The notes below the pieces were generated by a model that saw only the letters and a list, made by a program, of their open reading frames with translations, made no database searches and was not told the origin of the DNA. DNA of 64,000 nucleotides, taken from contig NZ_VJOY01000006.1 of assembly GCF_007109405.1 (NCBI RefSeq), forward strand, positions 237,986 to 301,985, given 5' to 3'. This document shows positions 1 through 11,750 of the stretch, in pieces. How positions within the stretch are numbered: the stretch's first letter is position 1; every line of letters starts with the position of its first letter. The stretch comes from Pseudomonas mangiferae (lineage in GTDB: Bacteria > Pseudomonadota > Gammaproteobacteria > Pseudomonadales > Pseudomonadaceae). Both the position numbers and the translations under genes were made by a program.

Positions 1-672
1 TACCGGCTGGAGCTGCTGGTGGGCGACCTGGGCCGCTACGCCCAGGGGCTGCGGGGGCGGGTACGGCTGCTGGCGAATACCGCCGCCCTGACCGAATACC
101 TGCCGGACCCTCTCGGCGCGTTTCTCCTGGAGCAGCCCCACTTGGACGTAGTCCTGGAGGAGCGCCCCAGCCATGCTATCGCCGAGGCGCTGCTACGCCA
201 GCAGGCCGACCTGGGCATCCTGGCCGCCGAGAGGGCGCCTGAAGGCCTGGAGTCGCGACCATTCCGCGAGGACCGGCTGGTGTGCATCGTGACCCGGGGC
301 GACCCGCGCTTCGCCGACCGGCGCCGGGTACGTTTCAGCGAACTGCTGGAGCAGGCGTTCGTCGGCCTCACCGGCGACAACGCCCTGCAGCAGCATCTCA
401 CCCGCAAGGCGGCCCAGGCCGGCGGCCGCCTCAACCTGCGGGTGCGGCTGGCGGGCTTCGAGCCGGTCTGCCGCCTGGTGGGGCAGGGTGTGGGAATCGG
501 CATCGTCCCGGAAACCGCGGCCCGCCGCTGGCGCAGCATTGGCGTGCGCCGCCTGCGCCTGGACGAGCCTTGGGCGTTGCGGCAATTGCGTCTGTGTGCT
601 CCGTCGTTCGATGCCCTGTCACCCCACGCCCGGGCATTGGCCGATCACTTGGCGCCGACGAGGGAGGGGTAG
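1..672 (+). CDS. LysR-family transcriptional regulator, C-terminal part (5' truncated by window edge)
   Basis: The reading frame is open from base 1 (first codons read YRLELLVGDLGRYAQG) to a TAG at 670-672, so the N-terminal helix-turn-helix lies outside the window. What remains is the periplasmic-binding-protein-like effector domain of LysR regulators: a beta-strand start (GRVRLLANTAALTEYLP), a hinge (DLGILAAE) and the late GVGIGIVPE signature, where inducer-binding LysR proteins carry G-x-G-I-x-x-x-P. The target and ligand cannot be told. It is followed by about 150 bp with no gene and then a gene on the opposite strand. Confidence 0.88.
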   Translation, partial: YRLELLVGDLGRYAQGLRGRVRLLANTAALTEYLPDPLGAFLLEQPHLDVVLEERPSHAIAEALLRQQADLGILAAERAPEGLESRPFREDRLVCIVTRGDPRFADRRRVRFSELLEQAFVGLTGDNALQQHLTRKAAQAGGRLNLRVRLAGFEPVCRLVGQGVGIGIVPETAARRWRSIGVRRLRLDEPWALRQLRLCAPSFDALSPHARALADHLAPTREG

Positions 673-822
673 GGCACAGGTGCGGTCGCCGCCGGTGCCG
701 AGGTCGCGCTTTCGACTGTTTCATCGGCTGAATAGGCTGGCCGTACCAAGAGACAAGTCAGGCGAAGTGGCAGGAGATCGAAACGGCCCGCATCTGGCCG
801 GGGCAGGAATGCCGAGGCGGTT

Positions 823-1056
823 TCACGTCACCGGCAGCGTCACCGCCAGCACCCCGATCGTGGCCAACGCGGCCATGCCCGCCAGGCAGGTGCAGGCCTC
901 TTCGAAGGAATCGCTCATCCAGCCGCGGCGCGGGTAGCGCCCCAGGCTGAACAGCTTCACGAAAGGCCAGCCGATCCAGTAGAAGACGGTGCGCACCACC
1001 ACCTCCATGACCACATAGAGCACCCCGCGCAGCACCGCAACGACGACGTCTTCCAC
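823..1056 (-). CDS. small membrane protein of unknown function (77 aa)
   Basis: The 77-residue protein has a hydrophobic N-terminal half (VVVAVLRGVLYVVMEVVVRTVFYWIGWPFVKLF), a short polar middle (SLGRYPRRGWMSDSFEEA) and a hydrophobic C-terminal helix (CLAGMAALATIGVLAVTLPV). This suggests two membrane segments. Its start is one base away from the stop of the upstream methyltransferase gene on the same strand (1058), so the two are probably co-transcribed. I recognise no family and infer no function. Confidence 0.6.
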   Translation of the reverse strand: MEDVVVAVLRGVLYVVMEVVVRTVFYWIGWPFVKLFSLGRYPRRGWMSDSFEEACTCLAGMAALATIGVLAVTLPVT

Positions 1057-1057
1057 C

Positions 1058-2113
1058 TCAGGCCCCGAACCGGCCGATCAGCCGGGGTGCCTTCCGCGCG
1101 ACGCTGACGCCGTCCTGGGCGCGGGCGCGCAGCTGGCCGCAGCCGCCCTCGACGTCCTGGCCCGCCGAATTGCGCACCTTGGTCAGCACGCCGCGGCTGT
1201 GGAGGTAGCGCACGATCTCGACGATCCGCTCGCCGGGCGGGCGCTGATAGGTGTCCGCCTCGTGGCTGTTATAAGGGATCAGGTTCATCACGGCGTACTT
1301 GCCCTTGAGCAGGCGCAGGATACCGTCCAGTTCCTCCTGGCTGTCGTTGATCCCGTCCAGCAGCGTCCACTGGTACTGGATGGGGTAGCCGATGCGCCGG
1401 GCATAGGCTTCGCCCAGGTCCACCAGTTCATCCGGGTCGATGTGGGGCGCGCGGGGCAGCAGTTGCCGGCGCAAGTCGGCGCGGGTGGAGTGCAGCGACA
1501 GGGCGAGGGCCGGCTTGATCCGCTCCTCGGGCAGGCGCTCGAACACCCGCCGATCACCCACCGTGGAAAACACCAGGTTCTTGTGCCCGATGCCCCCTTC
1601 GCGGCCCAGCAGGTCGATGGCCTCCAGCACGTTATCCAGGTTGTGGGCCGGTTCGCCCATGCCCATGAACACCACCTTCTTTACCGGGCGGAAACGCCGG
1701 GCGAGGGCCACCTGGGCGACGATCTCGGCGCTGCCCACCTGGCGCAGCAGGCCGCTCTTGCCGGTCATGCAGAACACGCAGCCCACGGCACAGCCCACCT
1801 GGGTCGACACACACAGGCCGTCCCGGGGCAGCAGCACGCTCTCCACGGTCTGCCCATCGGCCAGTTCCACCAGCAGCCGCGCCGAGCCATCGAGCCCGGG
1901 ATGCTCCGAACGCAACCGGACCAGGCCCTCAAGGGTGCCGGACAACACCGGCAACCCCTCGCGCACGCTCAGGGGCAGGAAGTCCTGGGCCTGCTGGTTG
2001 CGGGTACCGGTATCCAGGGGAAGCCCCTTGAGCCAGGCACGGTCGATCCGGCCGATATGCAACGGCTTGGCGCCGAGGTCGGCGAGCTGGCGGTGGACGT
2101 CTTGAATACGCAT
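1058..2113 (-). CDS. RlmN/Cfr-type radical SAM RNA methyltransferase
   Basis: The 351-aa protein has the radical-SAM cluster motif C-x3-C-x2-C at C108, C112 and C115 (CAVGCVFC). It also keeps the two extra cysteines RlmN uses for methyl transfer: C101 (seven residues before the cluster, equivalent to C118 of E. coli RlmN) and C325 in GGCGQL (equivalent to C355). GMGEPAHN matches the GGE-like SAM-binding loop. It should therefore methylate an adenine C2, or a related position, in rRNA or tRNA. Pseudomonads usually carry a separate housekeeping rlmN elsewhere, so this may be the second paralogue with a different target. The start chosen gives the usual N-terminus (MRIQDVHRQL). Confidence 0.85.
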   Translation of the reverse strand: MRIQDVHRQLADLGAKPLHIGRIDRAWLKGLPLDTGTRNQQAQDFLPLSVREGLPVLSGTLEGLVRLRSEHPGLDGSARLLVELADGQTVESVLLPRDGLCVSTQVGCAVGCVFCMTGKSGLLRQVGSAEIVAQVALARRFRPVKKVVFMGMGEPAHNLDNVLEAIDLLGREGGIGHKNLVFSTVGDRRVFERLPEERIKPALALSLHSTRADLRRQLLPRAPHIDPDELVDLGEAYARRIGYPIQYQWTLLDGINDSQEELDGILRLLKGKYAVMNLIPYNSHEADTYQRPPGERIVEIVRYLHSRGVLTKVRNSAGQDVEGGCGQLRARAQDGVSVARKAPRLIGRFGA

Positions 2114-2532
2114 GGGGCGCGGATGCTATCACGGGCGAGGCGATGGTGAGTGCTCATTCAGGCTATGAAGAGGCACAGTATTTAAATTGTACTCGGGCTT
2201 GCTCAGAAAATTTTGAGTTGGGTAAAGCAGGCCGTACAGTTGAGGCGGAATTTGCGAGGTATGAATGCGTTGCCGATTTAATGAGGAGCATTTGATTGGT
2301 GAAGTTGGCGGTGAAAATTTTGGATCAGTGTGCTCCCTGTTTGGGGACGCAGCGTAATGTGATTTATTAAGTGGTAGTGTTTGATGGTTTTTATGTAGTT
2401 AAAAATTTAAGTACTAAAAAGCCAAGCTGTTTGGTTTAGGTGTTGCGATCTGGTTCACAAAAATGGCGAAGTGATTTTGGCGGTATCCGTCTGTCTGGAT
2501 TATGATCGCGTCAATTATACAGGGAGGTTTTC
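2114..2532. other. AT-rich intergenic region upstream of the Rhs genes
   Basis: About 419 bp separate the methyltransferase start from the Rhs start. Base composition falls abruptly after about 2160, with runs such as tatttaaattg, unlike the GC-rich sequence to the left. This looks like an insertion junction. It contains one possible small reading frame (2143-2295) and a strong Shine-Dalgarno (agggagg, 2521-2527) that fixes the GTG start at 2533. No convincing transposon end was seen. Confidence 0.6.
2143..2295 (+). CDS. possible small cysteine-containing protein or truncated gene tail (50 aa)
   Basis: An ATG at 2143 opens 50 codons ending at TGA 2293-2295. The product contains a C-x3-C pair (NCTRACSENFELGKAG) and a later Cys in a helical segment (VEAEFARYECVADLM). 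There is no clear ribosome binding site. The GC-rich to AT-rich transition falls inside the first codons, so this may be the 3' end of a foreign gene fused by chance to local sequence. No homologue is recognised. It is recorded because it sits between the insertion junction and the Rhs locus, where small lipoprotein or immunity genes are common. Confidence 0.28.
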   Translation: MVSAHSGYEEAQYLNCTRACSENFELGKAGRTVEAEFARYECVADLMRSI

Positions 2533-4035
2533 GTGGCTAGACTCGCTTTCATATTCTTTTCGTTATTGGTTTCTCATGAGCTTTTCGCTGAGCCTTTTTT
2601 TTGGATCACGACACTAGGGAGTGGCGCTACCTTCGTAGGTCCTACTCCGAAGGCCTCGTGTGACAAAGCTTTTAACGAAGCAGGTATATATATGGCGCCT
2701 GATAGCCAGCTTAAGGGCGTTAGACGTATATCAGACAATCGGTTCAGCTGTGTCATTAACGCTTGGCGTCCTTGGATGGATTATCGAGTCGATTGGGACA
2801 ATAGTATCTTTAGAGGCGGCGACGGTTGTGAAATCGGGCTGTCCTATAATACCGCTACAGGCGAGTGCGAAGATCCCAAGGTGCCAAGTTCGGATGGTGG
2901 AAAAGGCGATCCGAATCTCTCCTGCAATGCGCCCCCGTCTTTCCAGGGAAATCCCATCAACACCGCCAATGGCAATAAATTCCAGCATGAAGTGGACTAT
3001 GTGGGGAAAAATACGGCTGCAGGGCTGGTGTTCGAGCGTTACTACAACGGTGTCGATGGCGTTTGGCTTCATGGCTACTCCACTCGCCTGGTCATCTCGC
3101 CGACGCAGGTGGTGCTCATCCACGCAGATGGACGGCAGAGCCGTTATCAGCTTGTAACTGCCGATAGGTTCGACTCGAAGGACGAAACGGGAAGTTTGGT
3201 CAAGCAGGGAGATCAATGGCTCTACTCGGCCCCTGGCAAGACCTATGTTTTCAATGCATCAGGTCAACTGGAGCGTGCGGGAGAGGGTGAGGAAGCAGTG
3301 AGCTTCAGCTATCTCGGCGGAAAGGTAATCGTCAAAAACCAGTATGGGAAAGAACTGACTATTACTGAAGACTGGTGGCATCAGCCTCGTTCCGTATCGA
3401 TCGACGATAAGGAATTCACGTTCACGTACGATTTATACAACCGGCTCGCGCAAGTGGCACGTATCGTGACGAATGTGCCGAGTCAGAAAACCTACCACTA
3501 TGAGGATCCCATTCACTATCTCGCCCTAACAGGCATCACCGACGAGCGCGGTGTCCGCTATGCAACCTGGGCCTACGACGAGCAGGGGCGCGCCATTTCC
3601 AGCGAGCATGCTGGCGGTGCGGAAAAGGTCACCTTGGCCTACAACGCCGATGGGTCGACCACGGTTACCAACGAATACGGCAAGCAGGCCACCTATCGAT
3701 TTCAGGTGATCCAGGGGGTGAAGCGCATCATTGCCATCGAGGGCGAGCCATCACCCAACTGCCCGAGCAGCAACTCCACCTTTACTTACGATGAGCGCGG
3801 CCTGCTCAAGACCCGTCGCGACAACAAGGGCAACCTGACCACCTACGACTACGATGCGCGTGGGCTGGAAGTGTCGCGTACCGAGGCGGCGGGCACGCCC
3901 CAGGCCCGCACCGTGACCACCCAGTGGCACCCGACGCTGTACCGCCCGCTGCAGGTGGACGAGCCGGGCCGGGTCACCCGCTACCGCTACGACGCCCAGG
4001 GCCGCGAGACCGGCCGCACCGTGACCGAACACTGA
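2533..4035 (+). CDS. secreted Rhs protein, N-terminal half (DUF6531 plus first YD repeats)
   Basis: The GTG start at 2533 follows a strong agggagg site. The product is 500 aa. Residues 1-19 form a Sec signal peptide (MARLAFIFFSLLVSHELFA). Residues about 20-125 are a Cys-containing region without recognised homology. The DUF6531 Rhs-start domain follows (NPINTANGNKFQHEVDY, then LVFERYYNG). From about residue 290 there are YD/Rhs repeats (FTFTYDLYNRLAQV, TTYDYDARGLEVSR). The protein stops at ...RTVTEH exactly where an ordinary Rhs shell would continue, and the remaining shell is a separate gene starting 14 bp later. GC content is low in the first kilobase and rises sharply from about 3600, a mosaic typical of Rhs loci. 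Confidence 0.85.
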   Translation: MARLAFIFFSLLVSHELFAEPFFWITTLGSGATFVGPTPKASCDKAFNEAGIYMAPDSQLKGVRRISDNRFSCVINAWRPWMDYRVDWDNSIFRGGDGCEIGLSYNTATGECEDPKVPSSDGGKGDPNLSCNAPPSFQGNPINTANGNKFQHEVDYVGKNTAAGLVFERYYNGVDGVWLHGYSTRLVISPTQVVLIHADGRQSRYQLVTADRFDSKDETGSLVKQGDQWLYSAPGKTYVFNASGQLERAGEGEEAVSFSYLGGKVIVKNQYGKELTITEDWWHQPRSVSIDDKEFTFTYDLYNRLAQVARIVTNVPSQKTYHYEDPIHYLALTGITDERGVRYATWAYDEQGRAISSEHAGGAEKVTLAYNADGSTTVTNEYGKQATYRFQVIQGVKRIIAIEGEPSPNCPSSNSTFTYDERGLLKTRRDNKGNLTTYDYDARGLEVSRTEAAGTPQARTVTTQWHPTLYRPLQVDEPGRVTRYRYDAQGRETGRTVTEH

Positions 4036-4049
4036 ACAAGGAAGACCCG

Positions 4050-6836
4050 ATGTCCCCACGGATTCTCCGCGCCGGCCTGGGCGCGCTGGCGCTGGCCTGC
4101 GCCCTCGTCACCGCCCACGCAGCCGAACGCAGCTGGAGCTACACCTACACCGCCCAGGGCCAGGTCGAGACGGCCGACGGCCCGCGCACCGATGTCCAGG
4201 ACATCACCCGCTACGCCTACGATGCCCAGGGCAACCTCACCCAGGTGACCGACGCCCTTGGGCACGTCACCACCCTGGGCGATTACGACGACCGCGGCAA
4301 GCCAGGCCGCCTGGTGGACCCCAACGGGGTGGTCAGCACCCTGACCTACACCGGCATCGACGGCTGGCTGGCCTCGGTGACCACCGCCGGCAGCACCACC
4401 CGCTTCGACTACGATGCCGTGGGCCAGATCACCCGGCTCACCCGCGCCGACGGCAGCTGGCTGGCCTATACCTACGACGACGCTCGGCGGCTGGTGGCCA
4501 TTGCCAACAACTTGGGCGAGCGCATCGAGTACGACGTCGACGTCATGGGCAAGCGCACCGCCCAGCGCATGAAGGACGCCAGCGGTACCCTGGTGCAGCA
4601 GCAGGCCTGGGCCTACGACGAACTGGGGCGCCTGCTGCGGTCGGCAGGGGCCGGCGGGCAGACCCATGGCTACCGCTACGACCTCAATGACAACCCGGTC
4701 GGCGAGACCGATCCCAAGCGTTTCGAGCACAGCCAGGCGTTCGATCCGCTGGATCGTCTGGCCAGCCACCGTGATCCCCTGGGGGGCGTCACCGGCTTCG
4801 ACTACGACGCCCAGGACAACCTGACCCAGGTGCGCGACCCGCGGGGCGTCACCACCCGCTACGAGTACGACGGCCTGGGCAACCTCACCGCCCTGGTCAG
4901 CCCCGACAGCGGCACCACCCGCTACCTCCACGACGAGGCGGGCAATGTGCTGGAGAAGACCGACGCCCGTGGCAACCTCACCCAGTACCGCTACGACGCA
5001 CTGAACCGCCTGGTGGAACAGCACCACCCGTCCAACCCGGCCCTGGACGTCCACTACCTCTACGACCTGACCGACAACGGCAACAAGGGCATCGGCCACC
5101 TCACCGCGGTGGAGGACGGCAGTGGTCGGCTGGACTACCGCTACGACGAACACGGGCGGCTGGTGGAGCAGACCCGGCAGCTCAACGTGGGCGGCCTGCT
5201 GCTGCAGGATCGCCTGGGCTATGCCTACGACCCGGTGGGGCAACTTGTCCGCATCGACTACCCGGACGGGCTGGCGGTGAACTACCCCCGCAATGCCGCC
5301 GGCCAGGTGAGCGGCGTAACCCTCTCGGTGGACGGTGGCGCCCCCACGGTCATCGCCCGGGACATCGCCTACCTGCCCTTCGGCCCGCTCAAGCACCTGG
5401 CCTGGGGCAATGGCATCGCCCTGGACCGTACCTATGACCAGGACTACCAGCTGCTGCGGCAGCAGGTCGGACCCTGGCAGAGCGACTACCGCCACGACGC
5501 CAAGGGCAACATCGAACAGATCACCAGCAGCCTGTGGGGCACCCTGGACTACACCTACGACGCCCTCGACCGGCTCACCGAGGAGCGCGATGGCCAACGC
5601 CAGCGCACCTATGGCTATGACGCCGTGGGCAACCGGCTGGACAAGACCGAGACCGTGCTCGCCACCCAGGCCAAGGCTCGCACCGCCTACCGCTACGCCA
5701 GCGACAGCAACCGGCTGACCGCCATCGGCAGCCAGGCGGTGACCAGCGACGAGACTGGTAGCCTGACCCAGGACCGCGCCAGCCGCCTGCTGGGCTACGA
5801 CGAACAAGGCCGCCTGAAACAGGTGAACCTGAACGGCCAGTCCGTCGCCGAGTACCGCTACAACGCTCTCGGCCAGCGCGTGGCCAAGCTCACGGCCCAG
5901 GGCATCCATGTCTACCTCTACGGCGCCGAGGGCCAACTGCTGGGGGAAACCCGCTACGACGCCACCGGCCGCAAACTGCGCAGCCAGGCCTACTTGTGGC
6001 TGGACAGCATACCCCTGGCCAGCCGCTGGGCCAGCTTCAACATCCACGGCATGGCCGTGAACCCGCGGCTGGTGTACCTGCACAGCGACCACCTCGACAC
6101 CCCGCGCCTGGCCACCGACACCAGCGCCGCCCCGCAGATCGTCTGGCAATGGCAGTCCGATGCCTTCGGTAACGGCACCCCCGTGGCAGCCGACGGCGTG
6201 CAGATCAACCTGCGCTTTCCCGGGCAGTACCACGACAGCGAAAGCGGCCTGCGCTACAACTACTTCCGCGACTACGACCCGCAGACCGGGCGCTATGTGG
6301 AGAGCGATCCGATTGGGTTGAGCGGGGGGTTGAATACCTACGGATATGCCTTAGCCAACCCACTTCGATACTCTGATCCCAAGGGGAAAAATGTAATAGT
6401 GGTTGAAGCCCTAGCCGTTACAGCGGTGACAATAATTGGGGCGGCCATTATCAATAATGCTAACAATACTGCTCAGCAATCAGGTGGCATTGACCCGACA
6501 GTCGGTGGTGGAGCAGTACCAATAGGGCTCAGCCCAACGACCGCCCAAGGCGGAGCCAGCAGTAGTACCGAAACGAAAACCGAGAATTGTCCTAAGAACT
6601 GCCCACCATGCAGAACTGCGAGCGGCATTGTCCCTGTCGGGACGCTCGGGTACAGGCCGCTTGATGTGATCCCTGACGGCCAAATGCAACATGGCGTCTA
6701 TGGCTCTCACCACAACATGTTCGTCGCAAACCAAAACCCAAATAACTGCCAATGTTTCTGGCAAAAACAAAACTATGTCTTGAAGCCAGCGCAGCTCCCA
6801 TTTGGGGCAGTGCCAGTAGAGCCATTCATAAATTGA
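4050..6836 (+). CDS. secreted Rhs core protein with C-terminal toxin-like tip
   Basis: I chose the ATG at 4050 (928 aa), which follows aaggaag and gives a second signal peptide (MSPRILRAGLGALALACAL...TAHA). Residues about 25-690 are dense YD repeats (YRYDLNDNPVGE, TRYEYDGLGNLTAL). The Rhs-core signature RYNYFRDYDPQTGRYVESDPIGL...GYALANPLRYSDPKG ends near residue 779. The last 150 residues form the variable tip: a hydrophobic segment (VIVVEALAVTAVTIIGAAI), a linker, a Cys pair (NCPKNCPPC), then a domain rich in His and Asn (HGVYGSHHNMFVANQNPNNC, CQCFW). GC content drops at about 6330, exactly at the tip, the classic sign of tip exchange. The tip is probably a toxin of unrecognised activity. 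Confidence 0.85.
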   Translation: MSPRILRAGLGALALACALVTAHAAERSWSYTYTAQGQVETADGPRTDVQDITRYAYDAQGNLTQVTDALGHVTTLGDYDDRGKPGRLVDPNGVVSTLTYTGIDGWLASVTTAGSTTRFDYDAVGQITRLTRADGSWLAYTYDDARRLVAIANNLGERIEYDVDVMGKRTAQRMKDASGTLVQQQAWAYDELGRLLRSAGAGGQTHGYRYDLNDNPVGETDPKRFEHSQAFDPLDRLASHRDPLGGVTGFDYDAQDNLTQVRDPRGVTTRYEYDGLGNLTALVSPDSGTTRYLHDEAGNVLEKTDARGNLTQYRYDALNRLVEQHHPSNPALDVHYLYDLTDNGNKGIGHLTAVEDGSGRLDYRYDEHGRLVEQTRQLNVGGLLLQDRLGYAYDPVGQLVRIDYPDGLAVNYPRNAAGQVSGVTLSVDGGAPTVIARDIAYLPFGPLKHLAWGNGIALDRTYDQDYQLLRQQVGPWQSDYRHDAKGNIEQITSSLWGTLDYTYDALDRLTEERDGQRQRTYGYDAVGNRLDKTETVLATQAKARTAYRYASDSNRLTAIGSQAVTSDETGSLTQDRASRLLGYDEQGRLKQVNLNGQSVAEYRYNALGQRVAKLTAQGIHVYLYGAEGQLLGETRYDATGRKLRSQAYLWLDSIPLASRWASFNIHGMAVNPRLVYLHSDHLDTPRLATDTSAAPQIVWQWQSDAFGNGTPVAADGVQINLRFPGQYHDSESGLRYNYFRDYDPQTGRYVESDPIGLSGGLNTYGYALANPLRYSDPKGKNVIVVEALAVTAVTIIGAAIINNANNTAQQSGGIDPTVGGGAVPIGLSPTTAQGGASSSTETKTENCPKNCPPCRTASGIVPVGTLGYRPLDVIPDGQMQHGVYGSHHNMFVANQNPNNCQCFWQKQNYVLKPAQLPFGAVPVEPFIN

Positions 6837-6843
6837 GGCGAAT

Positions 6844-7074
6844 ATGAAATATACGACTGGCGAAGAAATGCAGCTCGGTGACACTGTTCAGCTTGGCAGC
6901 AGCGGCGCCGGAATAGTGGTTGGCATTATTGAGGCAGGATCATTTTCAAAAGGCTATCCTGCAGAAGACTGGGCCTATCTAAGTACGGGTGCTCTTATAC
7001 TTACTCAAGAGATAGGGTTAATTCATTACCTCGAGTCTGATGAAGAACTCAGGCTAATAGAAAGGAAAAAATAG
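6844..7074 (+). CDS. candidate immunity protein for the Rhs tip (76 aa)
   Basis: This small gene starts 7 bp after the Rhs stop and shares its low GC content, which is the standard position of a cognate immunity gene in polymorphic toxin loci. The product (MKYTTGEEMQLGDTVQLGSS...) looks like a small all-beta, SH3-like fold with an acidic C-terminal part (HYLESDEELRLIERKK). I recall similar short proteins next to Pseudomonas Rhs tips but cannot name the family. Function is inferred from position, size and composition, not from a motif. Confidence 0.65.
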   Translation: MKYTTGEEMQLGDTVQLGSSGAGIVVGIIEAGSFSKGYPAEDWAYLSTGALILTQEIGLIHYLESDEELRLIERKK

Positions 7075-7277
7075 GTTTGTAGGGTTTTATCCTGTACTGA
7101 ATGTGGCGTTACGGTCTGCTCTAGGTTTTAGTGCTACATTTCTCTGCTTTAGTGAGTCACCTACCGTGTCGATCTCCCTAGTAGGGGGTTCGAATTTTTT
7201 CGGTTTTAAATGTAAACCTTGACCAGCACAGTGTTTAGGTTGAGGCGGCGCCTACGTTTGTGGGGCTGGGATTTTAA

Positions 7278-7390
7278 TATGATCCGCTGGCCAGCGTTGA
7301 TACTTCCAAATCTACACCCATGTGACCATCACTAATCTGCAGGGCATTTACAGCAAGACGCTTCCAACAGCCCAAGGCTCTAATCGCTAA
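7278..7390 (+). pseudogene. tyrosine recombinase (phage/XerD-type integrase), C-terminal relic
   Basis: One frame reads QIYTHVTITNLQGIYSKTL and stops at TAA 7388-7390. This is the C-terminal signature of tyrosine recombinases, in which the Tyr of T-Q-I-Y-T-H-V is the nucleophile. Just upstream, in another frame, the sequence reads DPLASVDTS, matching the preceding G-H-A-S-x-x-T-T stretch of such enzymes, so at least one frameshift separates them. No upstream catalytic Arg or His segments remain. The fragment shows that an integrating element once occupied this Rhs island. Confidence 0.6.
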
Positions 7391-7443
7391 AAGGCAGAGC
7401 ATCCCATGCGACAGGGTCCATTAACCAAGCTGAAAAATATAAT

Positions 7444-7591
7444 CTAGGTTCTGTACGAAAAGTCGTCGAGCGAAGGTCAGGCAAGGCAAAAACAGGCGAA
7501 GAAGCGGAGTTTACGTGCTGTAAATGAGCATTCTGAGCCTGTTTTTAACGCAGCATCACCGATGCGCAGGCACGTTTCGTACAGAACCTAG
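7444..7591 (+). mobile_element. MITE-like element, copy 1 (148 bp)
   Basis: The element is bounded by a perfect 17-bp inverted repeat, CTAGGTTCTGTACGAAA at 7444-7460 and its complement at 7575-7591. The outer CTAG could instead be a palindromic target duplication. It is too short to code for a transposase. A second copy lies at 62194-62340 in the opposite orientation with about four differences. A YTAR-type target would fit mobilisation by an IS5-family transposase in trans, which is an inference; no transposase gene is present in the window. Confidence 0.8.
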
Positions 7592-7888
7592 TAGGTTAGC
7601 GTGACCGACGGAAAAAAGAACTCCATACTGCTAGCTGACGGCCGTCAAAACCTTGAATTAGTGCTTCCGGAGTAAAACAAGTTTTTAGAAAAAATCCTGT
7701 TTCTGTCGATAGACAGTGGTTAACAAACGCCCAACGAAAGAGCTGATGGATCGGCTGCGGCGAGTGCTTGCCAGATGTGCGTTGATTAGATTCATATCGG
7801 AGTGATTTCGAGCGTCCAGGAAGCGTCTACATCAGCTTGAACCAGGATGAACCGCGTGGCTAATTCATCCTGATTCAATGTCGTATTT

Positions 7889-11581
<3,693 letters not shown>

Positions 11582-11692
11582 GGAATACCTGGAAGCGAGA
11601 CGTGCGAAGAGGCGCGATGATAGCAAAGCCTCGGACGCCCCGACCGGGTCAGCGGTCTGCATGAATCTGGCTCATGTTGCGCCAGATAAAAC

Positions 11693-11716
11693 GAAGGCGA
11701 CCCTAGGGCCGCCTTC
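11693..11716 (-). terminator. rho-independent terminator of the Reb cluster
   Basis: A strong hairpin (GAAGGCG-aCCCtaGGGc-CGCCTTC) lies 35 bp past the stop of the last RebB gene. On the minus strand it is followed by GTTTTATC, a U-rich tail. It separates the Reb cluster from metH on the same strand, although the metH promoter must lie just beyond it. Confidence 0.75.
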
Positions 11717-11750
11717 AAAGTGGGTGCTGAAAAGGAAGTTGAAGCGCGCG

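Larger units (their letters stand above)
7075..7888. other. AT-rich intergenic region with mobile-element relics
   Basis: About 814 bp between the immunity gene and the metH stop hold no intact gene. They contain the tail of a decayed tyrosine recombinase (7278-7390) and a MITE-like element (7444-7591). There is also a perfect 9-bp inverted repeat (CAGGATGAA / TTCATCCTG, 7843-7872) just past the metH stop, which could terminate metH transcription although it lacks a U-run. The rest is AT-rich sequence with no signal I can support. Confidence 0.6.

Noticed and set aside
3987..6233. Long minus-strand frame of about 748 codons opposite the Rhs core
   Set aside because: It is the antisense shadow of GC-rich YD repeats; its translation is low-complexity (Val/Gly/Gln-rich) and has no start signal.
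7444..7591. Intact insertion sequence
   Set aside because: The element is 148 bp and has no room for a transposase.
11582..11692. Cobalamin riboswitch upstream of metH
   Set aside because: The leader is about 110 bp, too short for a B12 riboswitch, and no B12-box-like sequence was seen.
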